The position numbers and the translations under genes were made by a program. A model generated the notes under the pieces. It saw nothing but the letters and a program-made list of their open reading frames with translations. It ran no database searches and was not told the origin of the DNA. Source: Glandiceps talaboti (Eukaryota > Hemichordata > Enteropneusta > Spengelidae). Taken from it: a stretch of DNA of 64,000 nucleotides. The DNA is taken from contig NC_135563.1 of NCBI RefSeq assembly GCF_964340395.1, positions 20,659,651 to 20,723,650 of the forward strand. Direction: 5' to 3'. Position 1 is the first letter of the stretch; the number at the start of each line of letters is the position of its first letter. Below, in pieces: positions 12,645 through 24,600 of the stretch.

Positions 12645-12775
12645 ATGTTTTAATTTTGACCTCTACTTCAAAACTTTGTATGGTGACCCTGAGAATGGGT
12701 TGGAGTTTTCTTAAACCAAGAAGCAGCAAAATTTTAAACAGTTTATTTCGAGGCGCATTTCATGTTCGTGAGATA
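12645..12775 (-). repeat. Dispersed repeat family, copy 1
   Basis: On the minus strand this copy reads, in order, GAAATGCGCCTCG, AAACTGTTTAAA, AAGAAAACTCCAACC and CACCATACAAAGTTTTGAAG. The same blocks in the same order occur on the plus strand at 41961-42092, 29 kb away. Confidence 0.8.
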
Positions 12776-14969
12776 TAAATACACTCAACTTTTCTAAATG
12801 TTAAACTATCTCCACCAAAAAATCCCATTAAAAAATTGGAGAAAGCCCCCAAAATGAGGTTTCTTCTCTATGCATAGGAAAGATATGGAAATTTCATATT
12901 TGCATAGAATAGTGTTAAAGGTTTCTTGACTTGCAAATAAATTAGTTAAATTGAAAACCTGGATGTGATTAAAGTGGCTAAATATAAAATAGAAACTTTA
13001 GTCAAAAGTGTGAAACAAAAGATGAAACAAAATGAAAAATTTTCACTCAATAAAAAAATACATAACTTTGAAACTCTCTCAAGTATCAAAGAAGGTACAG
13101 ATAAATATTCCAATATTTATATATAGATATGGGTGGGGGGTAATATGTGAGTTAATGGTGAAATATCATTATTCTGTTTAGATACTTGAATATATGATTT
13201 TTTTTCATAATATAAAAATAAAGTTATTGAGGTGTTATCAAAATATACAAATTATCAATCAATTAGGATAATTCTTTCAGATTGAGAAATATATACTACC
13301 AGTTCATTAATGTGGTGTTAGAAATTTAGAAATATATCCTGGGAGTTTATTAATAAGGTGTTGGAAATATATACCAGAAGTTAAAGTGCTAGATATAACA
13401 TCAGTGCAAATTTGTTGTCGGAGACAACCTTAAGTCTTTTATGTCATAGAATACTTGTTAGCACTGCTCTTTGCTTGTCACCAATAAGTCATGGAGAATG
13501 ATTTGTTTCTTCCCTGGACACCTGCGTCTCTGTTAGCTTCACAACTCTGAATAGACACTGCTGGTAAACAAAGAAATGTTTTCCAGTTTGTGGTCTGATG
13601 GCTGTCGAATTTACATCATTTCTTTAATTCTCTCCTGAATAAAATACAGGATAAAAATGTGTTGCTAAGCGATTTCCATTACTATAAAATGCATTATGTA
13701 CAGAAACTCAATGGCATATCCCTAAATATAGTCAATATTTTCAACTTGCTGTACAACAAATATTCAAAAATGATGACTATATCTACTGCCTTATATGAAT
13801 CACTTAATTCATAATGACGACTGCACACTGAACCAGTTTCTGAAGAAAGTAGTTGCATATAAAATATTACCCATCTTACAATTGCCTAAATGAACACAGC
13901 AGCAATGTTTTTATTATCAACATCATTACATTTTTGATTATGATAACAATATATCAGATCATATGATAATTATGATTTCATAATTTGTTTCTTTAATTCA
14001 TTTAGACTATTGAAGGTTCTGATATACAGAACTAATAGGTTAGGCAAGTTAAGCAAATTTAAAGAGCTTAAGGTGAAATGTGCTAATTATTCATAACGGT
14101 GAATGTTTTTTACAAAATATTCAGCATGGCATATATCACACTCTCACATCCCGCAGAGTTTACTGAATTTGTCAGTATTTTATATTAATTCTATCAAAAC
14201 CTGCCAGCCCAGCTGTTTCAGCAACAATTTCGTTTTGTATATCCAATGAGAGCATGTCATGCTAGGCGAGTACTGGGAGATGTTCTGAACTCGCATATAG
14301 CTAGGTTAATATGTACAATGATACTGACAATGCAGTCAAGTCAGCAGACACAGAGAGATTTGAAAGTCTAGTATTGATAGCAATATCAATTTTTTCCGAA
14401 TTAGAAACATTACAGCTTCAGTCATACAAGGTGTCATTGTTCACTTCGAATTTATTTCTGCCTGCAGATTATAATAAAAGGTTTATCAACAATGTGATAA
14501 GAAAGCTAATCTGCTCACTTTGTAAAGAATTACCCCAAGTTTAAACATGTACATATATCATGCAAGACTTTACTTAATTTCAATCAAACACACAGGCATT
14601 AGCAGACTAGCAAAATCACCATCTTGACTGGTGCATTGTGGGAAATGTCAGATCATTCTGTTGATAATATGAAGCAGTCATGCATTCTTTGTAAACAATC
14701 TTGTCACATTATGAGTCACCACAAATAATGCTGTTTTGATTACCTATACTTTTGTAGGAGTGTCCTTCTGACCAACTCAGATTAGGTATTATACCATAAC
14801 TACAAATAATCCCACATTCCTTTTACATGCTATACAGCAGTAAGCTTATTTTGCAGTGCACATTGGTTATTGTACTAGCAAAGTGATTGCCCAAAATCTG
14901 TGTTTAATTCATTTGCATATTTATGATATTTGTATAAGCATTTAACATCATTGGTTATTTTCTTTATTG

Positions 14970-15201
14970 GTGATCTAATGCATGTATCATGTGATCTAAT
15001 TCATGTATCATGTGATCTAATTCATGTATCATGTGATCTAATGCATGTATCATGTGATCTAATGCACGTATCATGTCATCTAATTCATGTATCATGTGAT
15101 CTAATGCATGTATCATGTCAACTTATTCATGTATCATGTGATCTAATGCACATATCATGTGATCTAATGCATGTATCATGTGATCTAATTCATGCATCAT
15201 G
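14970..15201. repeat. 21-bp minisatellite, about 11 copies
   Basis: Tandem units of GTGATCTAATGCATGTATCA plus T, with single-base variants (TTCATG, GCACGT, CAACTT). Because 21 is divisible by three it gives an artefactual repeat peptide on the plus strand. It sits 99 bp beyond the stop codon of the MIEAP-domain gene, so it may fall within that gene's 3' UTR. Confidence 0.95.
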
Positions 15202-15299
15202 ACTATTTTGTGTTTCTCAGGAATTTCATATTTGCTGAATGAAATTTCTGTGTGCAGACTCAAGATTTTTCAATTAATGTGCAAGATTTCACCACATTC

Positions 15300-15623
15300 T
15301 TACAACTTTGTATCGCCATAGTCTTCATCATCACTAGGTCTTTCAGTGATCACTACACCTTTGTGGACACATTTCATGGTAGAGGCATCTAGGAGGGCCG
15401 GCCACAGGTAACATTTGATTTTCTTGCTGGAGTCGTTTCGGTGAAACCTCTGGTGCAACTGATGATTGTAATCTTTACTGTCATAATCTATTATGTACGA
15501 TGGTGTATGGGTACTCAGTTGCCAGGAAACCTGTACACATATTACGATGTACGACTTGAGAGAAGATGACATTCGAAGGCTTGGATAGTCATGCAGGGTG
15601 CTGAAGAGGTGACCACAGACTTT
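15300..15623 (-). CDS. MIEAP-domain gene exon 8 (C-terminal end, stop)
   Basis: 324 nt including the TAA stop, acceptor CATTTCTTGCAG. It encodes VCGHLFSTLHDYPSLRMSSS, then CVQVSWQLSTHTPSYIIDYD, then CYLWPALLDAS and CVHKGVVIT, the most conserved part of the MIEAP domain. The tail ERPSDDEDYGDTKL is acidic. Confidence 0.9.
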   Translation of the reverse strand, partial: KVCGHLFSTLHDYPSLRMSSSLKSYIVICVQVSWQLSTHTPSYIIDYDSKDYNHQLHQRFHRNDSSKKIKCYLWPALLDASTMKCVHKGVVITERPSDDEDYGDTKL

Positions 15624-18600
15624 CTGCAAGAAATGAAGTGGTTAACACAAAAATGATCAAACAATGCAGACCATGTGAAGAGTTGAATGACTGACATTGT
15701 GACAGTTGTAAAAAACTTAATGCTTTCTTGTCTGGCCTCAACACATCAATTTTCATATTACATGTATATATATTCAAAGACTGGGAAATAGTAGTAGTTT
15801 ATTGACTTCCTGTCTGACCAAATCAATTTCAGTTTTTATGGTAGACAGCGAAATAGTATATATTGATTTCCTGTCTAACTTACCTCTACAATTCTGTTAA
15901 TATCATAATTCTTGCTTGTTTTGTGTAGGTACTGCATTGTGATAAGTTCCAATTCTTTAACATAGCTAGTCTGTGAGGATGATTGTACTGCATGTCCAGT
16001 ATCAGGAATACGGGCGGCTTTGATCATATCAGCCATAATCTCTTCTATCTCAACTTGACAGCATCGAAATGAAAGCTGTGTGATATCAATGACATGTAAA
16101 ATGACTTAAGAACTCATCACTATGATGGCGTCTGAAATCTGAGAGTTTAATCTTAAGTTGGTGTTGGAAAAGAGTGTAGTAATTATTAATATTCTGTATT
16201 AGTTACACTGCGATGTACATGTGATATGGCACATCAGCATTTGGAACTAAGATTGACAACGACTGAAAATACTATATTGTTTTGATGTCAAATCTGCAAC
16301 TTAGAAATTATTATAAAACTCGCAAATGACCTCTACACGTTCAGAGTTGAAAAGTCAATACTGGCCACGATGACTGAAAAATAATAACTTCATTTGAAGT
16401 CAATTGTTAAAACTCATACATGACCTCTAAAAGTTCAAAGTTGAAAGGTCAATACTCACCACAATGACAGAAAACAGTAACTTTGTTTTGATGTCGTCTG
16501 CATCATCAAATTGTTGTAAATCAGACATGACATCTAAAGCATCTAAAGCATCCTGCCTTGCATCTGTATATAACTTGGTGAATGCATGGATAAGTCCAAT
16601 GGCTTGTTTGTCAGGTGTACCTGAAGACTTTGTATAATGTCTTTGACTTTGTTCCGATAGCCTGTAAAAATCAACAGCAAAATGATTATGAACAAAATGG
16701 ACTTGTTTCATGTTATGGTCAGAGTGTTGTATTTGTTCCAGTTATGGTTATGGAAATACATTGTTCCATATATGGTCATTACTAAGCATTAAATTGGTTC
16801 CATATATGGTCATAGCACTGTATTGGTTCCATATATGGTCATAGTGCTGAATTGGTTGTATATGGTCATAACACTGACTTGGTTCCATATATGGTCATAG
16901 CACTAAATTGGTCCCATATATGATCATAGCCCTAAATTGGTTTCATCTATGGTCATAGCACTGACTTGGTTCCATACATGGTTATAGCACTAAATTGGTC
17001 CCATATATGATCATAGCCCTAAATTGGTTTCATATATGGTCATAGCACTGACTTGGTTCCATATATGGTCATAGCACTGACTTAGTTCCATATATGGTCA
17101 TATCACTGACTTAGTTCCATATAAGGTCATGGAGCTGGATTGTTCCCTACATAGTCACAGTGCTATTGTTTACATTTCAATCATTTAGATTTGGTTTGGC
17201 AGCTATATATTTGGCAGCTATATATTCTGCTTACATTTGCTTATAATTCACTGTCTATACATATACTTACTTTCCCATGAGTTGTACTTCTCGTTCTTGT
17301 AGTGCCTGTATATTATCCAATGACTTAGATAATTCTATCTTCAACTTCTCAACTTCCTCAGCCAATTGCCTCTCTACATCAGAGGCATATGTTCTCCTCT
17401 CTGTTATGATTGGTCCATCATTCATGATGCCTGCACCATTGATTTCCATAGATGTATTTGATTGGCTATCGCAGCTACTGTCTTTGTTTGATGCTACTTC
17501 ACCTGGTGATAGGCACATAAAATTGTTGAGAATTTAACACCACTACATTGAAAGCCCTTTTGGAAATAAAGCTGGTTACCTTAACACCATATAAATACAT
17601 GCAGATCAATAAATGAAATCAGAGTAAATGAAAATGCAGAATGATAAAATATCAAAATCTATATTAACAAATATAGCATCTATGGTATAGTAATTTTTAA
17701 ATAAATTCTTGAAAATAAGCAAAAAAATTTTAATATTTTATACAGACTGTATTATATGTACATGAAATCAAGTTGATGAAAAAGATAATTTTGAGTCAAT
17801 TTTGATTTTTTAGAAGATTATTTGATTACAACAAAACAGGTTTTAACAACACATGGACAAACAGATAACAAGCAATCAAACAAATAGTGACATTGACGGA
17901 GGAACATCAACACAGAAAGTGGGAAAGAAATGTTATTAGTAGCTGCAATGGGAAACAATATGGTTAATCTAAACTACGGACAAAGTTGAACTGCAGTGGC
18001 AGGCAAAATTGTGAAAACTAGGAGAAAGCTTGGTTGGTTGAATGGGTAGCAAATTGGAAAAGAGCATGGTTGGTAATACGGTATCAGATCAGAGAAAATA
18101 AGGTTGGCTGAATGGTGCTGTTACATAACCCATGCAATTTATCAAGTTGCTGATACAGCCACAGAATGAAAATTTATAACAGAATATAATACCATTACAA
18201 CCATAATCACCAGAAATCACCTTTACTGTGAGTTAAGCTTGACAATAGGAGGTAGAGTAATCATTGCTAAATGGGTTTCTGCTTGTAAATCAAAGTATGG
18301 ATTAAGGACGGCATATCCATTATCTCTTCCGATACAATAATCATGGAACACGGATATATTTAGAGTGATCTTGGGACAGTGAAATTTGATATTCATTTTC
18401 AAGAAATTTTGAAAATTCTCTACAAAAATCCTGCTTCCTTTTTTTTTCATGGTTTACAAGAAAAGTGTTTCAATTATATTACATCTATTTGCATTGAAAG
18501 TGTACTAATCCATAGTTCTGGTCACAGAACTGCTAATTTGCATTACAATTAACCAACTTGCAACTGCACTCGTAGGAAACGTTGTATTGAGGACAAGATA

Positions 18601-21600
18601 ATTTAGGTTCAGATTATCTTCTGAACTCTACATCATCAGAAACATTATCCATTTTCCATCATTATCTTATAGCCCAGGGTACACTTTATATCAACTATAC
18701 TGATTGATACTCATTCCCTGTGCTGACATTTTCTTGGCAGCAGATAAAAAGCAATCATTTACGAATTACAGTTTATGTTGGTTTGATATGTTTAGAGATG
18801 AGTCATGTCTGTTGTCATTTTTTCAAGTCACAGTGTCCCTCTGTGGTAAGAAGTACTTTTCACAAGTTGTCTAACTTTCATTATTTTCACACCATTGACA
18901 GAGAGGGCGCTATTCCCATCTACACAATACAGTTCACCATCCCATTGTCAAACTGTACTATACTTTAGCATGCAAGAAGTGACACCATTTCAATATACTT
19001 TATATGTCATGCAACTAGAAAGTGAACGTCCATGCTGGCATTGAAACTAGAGAGAGAGAGTGATTTAAGCAAAAATGAAGAGAATTGTGGTTATTTCAGT
19101 ATATGAATTTCCTAGCATTGATCTACTGGTGTTTTATACCTGCTGGAGGGTAAAGGTCGGCCCACAGCCACTCTCTAGCACCTAGAATAGAATAGACAAA
19201 GCACAAAATATGGCATCATGCATTACAGCAAATCATACTGGTGCTATGTATATAGCAGTTACAATTCTCTCAAAGCATACTAAAGTTGCTCATCAAGAGG
19301 TTATTTCACTATCTACCTTGGTTCAAACTAACAATGGAACCCATATATTTATACATGCCAGGCTTTGAGTCATTTCTGGTCAATTCAGCATTGGCAGTAA
19401 TATGAATATTTATGTTTTAAATGCGTTTTGGCCCCATACAAAGTACCCTTATCACTTTGATTTTCTAATTCAAAATTTTCCCTGGCTTTATCATCCTGTT
19501 TTATTTTACAATTTATATAAATAAATGTAACTGTTAGCTTTGTTAATAATCATTAGACAATGAACTTCATGAATACATCATTGTCTTTTGAAAATGAAGA
19601 AAGTTTTTTTTTTTTGTTTTGACTTGTTTTGTTTCACCAAAGCATGATTATGCAAATTTTGTTTGCATACAAATAGAAACAAAGAGATGGAATGACCATT
19701 CAATGCTGTGCTATACATTCACTCGACCTTGATGTGCAAGGAATTATGGGTATTTTAGGGGACAATGACATGCATCAAAAGGTTTGAGCTGGGAAAGTAC
19801 ACGTAACGCATGACTCTGCAATTTTTCTTATTTGTAGAAAAAGTCAGTACAAATATACTCTAAATTGTAGGACTTCTGGCTAGCTTTTCCCAGGAACATT
19901 ACCTTATTTGCCTTTTGAAACTCATAGTTTAGTTTTGTAGCCTAGTACTTTTTGACATTACATGAACTTGACAGCATCATCTGGAGTGAGACAAACGCTG
20001 TCTTGGATGAGACAATTCTGTCAAGATCAATCAATGTGAAAGATACTAATTAAATCTACAGTTGGTTGCTATACATTGAAATGACAAATGGAACTAAAAC
20101 TACTAGATAACAGATATTTATTTTAACAACTCTATATGTACAGCAACCTATGAATCTGTGTAGGATCTATAAACAAGTCATATGATTCAAAGTGAACTTT
20201 GAGTGATGTTGAGAATTTCTTTTTGTTTTGCACCAAGGCAATCAAAGAGCCCATTCTTGCAGTCTTTATATGAATTTGATGTGTCCTATAGTCAAACACT
20301 GTTAAAGTATATGCTACCCAAACACAACTGTTCTAGAACTAAAACCTGTATTTCATTTATGAGTTCAACTGTTGTGAATTTTTCAAACCAGTTACCATTT
20401 AATACTGGCTGTGGGCAATAAAAAATGGATTGATTGACATTGTAGATTTTGGAGGTCTATTTGCATATGGTACACGTATAGATAATTTATATATAACATC
20501 CTGGAATTGAATAATTTTCTGGCATTATCGCCTGCATGATAAAGACTCAGTGCGGCGGTAGTAAGATTTTGTGTATGTGGTTATTTTCTACTTCAAGTTA
20601 AAACCATATTTTATGCATAGAAATAACATTACAATGCATTTAGCTATGCAGGATCAGAAAGGGCAACATATACAGCTTTAAGCACAATGCTGGGTGGGGG
20701 ATGGGGGGTTGCCATGGTAACAAGACATAACAAATTATTAAGTGGTGTGATGTTTGAAGAATTAAACTCATACTCTTATGATGTTTCCGAGGCGGCGGAC
20801 ACGGCTCAGAACGGTCTCGACTACGTGAACGACTTCGGCTTCTGTGACCTAGAGAACACATGCACAAACAAACAAACACACAACAAGCAAAGTAATCGTT
20901 AGAGAAGACATTGAAAAGTACATTAAAAAGTACGACTGTAAATAGTTTACAGAGGACATTTACAAAAGCAAATCTCCGTCACTTGTTTACGGAGTGAACA
21001 GTACATTAAAGGCACAACAAAACTAAGAAATAGTTTACAAAGTGAAGATTACAGCAATTAGAAAACTTTCACACGACTTTTGTAATGTTTACACAGTCTT
21101 GCTGAAGACAGAAGAATTTCAAAATAAAACATATAATGAGACATAACATTATGCCCATTATTATTAAAATTGTATAAAAATAAAAATCTATATGAATACC
21201 TCATTGTTATATGTCAGACAACAGAAATAATATAAAAATATGATCATCAACATCTGAAGATTCATATCTGAGGTATTATAAAAAATATGAAAACTTGAAG
21301 TCACTTGTGATACTAATAGGCACCATTCATATATAGATATATATACATACAAAGTACCCCTCAACTTCATGAATTATTTTAGATTTGCTGGTGACATCCC
21401 TACCATAGATACATACAAAGTGCCCCTTAACTTCATGAATTATTTTAGATTTGCAAGTGACATCCCTACCATAGATTGCACAATATTATACAATGCACTT
21501 TGGATCTAAATACTAATATTTTGAGGAAGACGTTTTACATCAGACAACAAGTTTGATATTAATTAAAATTTAATCATATGAACTTTCCAATTTCATCACA

Positions 21601-24600
21601 TCTTTGACAGCTCCTACATATAGAGAACTTTAGAAGGAAGATTGGGAAGGGGGGGGGGGAAGACATTCATACAGTGTAAGTACACAGGATGCAATGGGGC
21701 ATACACTTGGTAACAAACTTGCCTTATACACATATATATGTACAAATTTACATACATGCGGCTGAATGAAGAAAAGCGCCCTCACAGTCAATTGTACAAA
21801 GGACAATTATCAACTTAAAATATAGCGCACATCCTAATTAGTGACCATATACATTACATGTACATGAACAATTACAATTGAAAAATGTCATTTTATGAAC
21901 AAAATGACTGAAATAAACTTTTTCTATAAGTTTTAGCGCGAGCATTCAGAAAGATATAGTAACGGTGTGTATCTCATACACATTTCAGATGCTACACATT
22001 TATCATGTAGTAGAATTTAGGTTTAAAACTTAAAAGGGTTCAATTTCAAAAACAAATATAGGTTTAAGTAAACAATGTTCTCAGAAGCAAAATTTGCACT
22101 TCAAAAGCAGAGAACTACTGAACACCATACATTGCAACAAAAACCGAGATGACAGCAAACAAAAGAAAATTTGAAAACTTTCAACTAGTCTAAGTCTAGT
22201 TTAGTACACTTATGCCTGTAGGTGAAACTGACTAGAAGAATGGCTTCAGTTCACACAACCATGACAAGATAAATAGCAAAGGTCACAAGGTCATACATCC
22301 TGGTACTTTTTATTGGCATGAAAGCAGTTTTTCTTAACAACCACTTGTTAAATGAATGATATGACATTGCCCTGTTTGATGGGCTGACCACACCCCTAGT
22401 CATGTGTGCACATAAAAAGACACTGTACTATCCTACTATTCATGGCCACGGTCTAATTCTGGATTTACTGCTTGGGACTGTATTGATTTCAAATTTGAAT
22501 ATCTTTAGATTAGTTTTGTTTCCCACACTTCATCCTCTGCTTATTTGCATAGTTTTAATGCATAGCTGACGTTTGGCAGCAACAACAGAGAAATGAACAG
22601 TGTGAATAACACTAAACATACCTTAAATGAAGAGTCACTCTTCAACTAAGGAGAGGGGGGGATATAATTTTTCAAAATAAATTCCAGACAAATTTGAACC
22701 CAGTGCCCCCTAATTACTTATCGTACACCTGAGTATGCTACACACGCTCTGGTTATTGTATTCTTCAAGTGAGCTACTACTACTTTTTATGTCTCCTGAC
22801 CTCAATCTTTTCATGAAGTAATGTCACGTCCATATCTATCAATTGTCAGTTTCACAACATATGGTATTTGAAGTGACCATGGAATTCTAAATGTGGCAAT
22901 GGAGTTGTGTCTACATCTCTCAAACTATAACATGTAAAATTGTATGACGTGACCATTGATGTCCATTATACCTTTCTAACTTCAACATTTTGTGAAGTGA
23001 CCCTTACGTTGAAAAGTTTGCACAGTTCAAAGGAGGTGTCAATGACTTCATTCTGACAGACATGTACACTTTGCATGTAATCATTGGTAAATTTCTTACT
23101 CAGATGTGCATTCTCTCACGTCTGTGTTGCACAACCTACATGTATACAAATTTACTCTGTACTGCTAATACCTGTATAATCTTCTCTACATGTGTGTCTA
23201 TATACACTCTTGTAAATTATACTCAAACTGCTAACCATATTGGTAACACTCCAGAAAGGTATATTGTTCTGAGGTGAGGGGACTGAGGTGCGAAGTTGAC
23301 TAATGTATGCTGGAATGGGAGGGGGATGGGGGGTATTCTCATATTTGACTGGACAACAGATCTCGATATCATGCCCTTAGGGTATGCTGATTTGTGACTG
23401 AAACTGGAAAGTTCATTGTTTTCATCATGATTTTCTATTTTAATACTCCAAGCAAAAAAAATGATGAAATAATTCTAATGATACTATTTTCAAATATGAT
23501 TGGCCAACACCTCCAGTATTAACAAATTATGAAAATGTGTAACTTGTGGCCTTTTATCACCTACCTGATGCAGCAGCCATTCTGTTGATCCTTGCAATCA
23601 TCATGCGTAGTTCAGCACTTTCTTCTACACTATTTCTGCGTGGTCTTGTTATTGTAGGTTTGAGTTCATCTCTGTCTAGAGATACACCTCTTCTTTCTTT
23701 AGACCTTCCCTGTCTTTCCTTCGACCTGCCTCGCGCTTTGTCACTACTTCTTGCTCTTGTTCGTTCCCTTTCTTGTTTCTTTCTGTTTTCTTTACGATGT
23801 CTGGATGCAGCAACATCCACATCAGTGCTGTTTTTACTGCCTGTTGAGTCCCCAGCATCACTGGCAGTTTTTGCTGTAAGTAAGTCAAATTTTATGTTCT
23901 TAATTATTTTGATGTCAGTAATTTGCATTGTTCCACATTTTTATATGAATAACTTATATTTTGCACTGGGTCATAATTTTATGTAAGGCGTAAAAAAAAA
24001 ATTGTGTGGCTCCGATTACATTCAATTTTAAAATAGATGGGGTAGGTAGATTTTTAATTTTTAATTTATCATATTTTTTTTTTCATGTGTGTCAAGTTCA
24101 GGTTTTCCATTGTTTTCCAAATGGTCTCTGTGTTGTTTATTTCTTCCTATCAGATATACAGCCAATACAGACTGGAAGAATAGTTTTATATTGTCTTTTT
24201 AAGTTGATGTCAGTTTCCGCACCCACTATTTCTTGCGAGACTTCACGATTTTCAAATAATACATGTATAATTTCACACTCATATACATTATATCATATGC
24301 ATATAATATCATATTTTAATATCATTGTTTATATAATCATAGTTTCACATTATAATTTGCATTAACTACCATATGGTATACTACCAGCACAAACATTCAT
24401 GTCTATAACTGTCTTGGAATTCAAGGGTACATGTAAATACCAATCCCTTGTGAAATAACCTGGACAATCTTGTTTACATGTATACATAATGATCATATAA
24501 CTGATCTCTCTCTCTACTTGTGACTTATACTAGCTGTAACTGGGCTAATTGTAATATTTTTCTATCAGACAACCAACAGAAGAAGTATTGCAAGTTATAT

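Larger units (their letters stand above)
10166..14969. other. AT-rich intergenic DNA, repeats only
   Basis: No exon can be supported across 4.8 kb. It contains the inverted repeat at 11240-11527, a dispersed repeat copy at 12645-12775, a short tandem of GGTGGCCATATTGGATTT at 12605-12640, and an imperfect 50-bp tandem at 13285-13380. Part of it may be 3' UTR of the minus-strand MIEAP-domain gene that ends at 15300. Confidence 0.5.
20849..23564. other. MIEAP-domain gene intron 2
   Basis: AT-rich intron. It contains the 66-bp tandem duplication at 21345-21476, a G-run at 21649-21659 and a tRNA-like remnant at 22686-22762 on the minus strand. No further exon seen. Confidence 0.5.

Noticed and set aside
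12221-12778. Two consecutive plus-strand frames
   Set aside because: They overlap a dispersed repeat and a short tandem repeat, and match no known protein.
14930-15202. 90-codon frame with a seven-residue repeat
   Set aside because: The 21-bp minisatellite is divisible by three, which alone creates the periodic peptide.
18223-18450. 75-codon minus-strand frame in intron 4 of the MIEAP-domain gene
   Set aside because: Plausible amino-acid composition, but no acceptor/donor pair of phase 1-1 and no recognisable domain.
23546-23986. 146-codon plus-strand frame
   Set aside because: It is the antisense shadow of exon 2 of the MIEAP-domain gene. The low-complexity R/E-rich exon keeps the opposite strand open.
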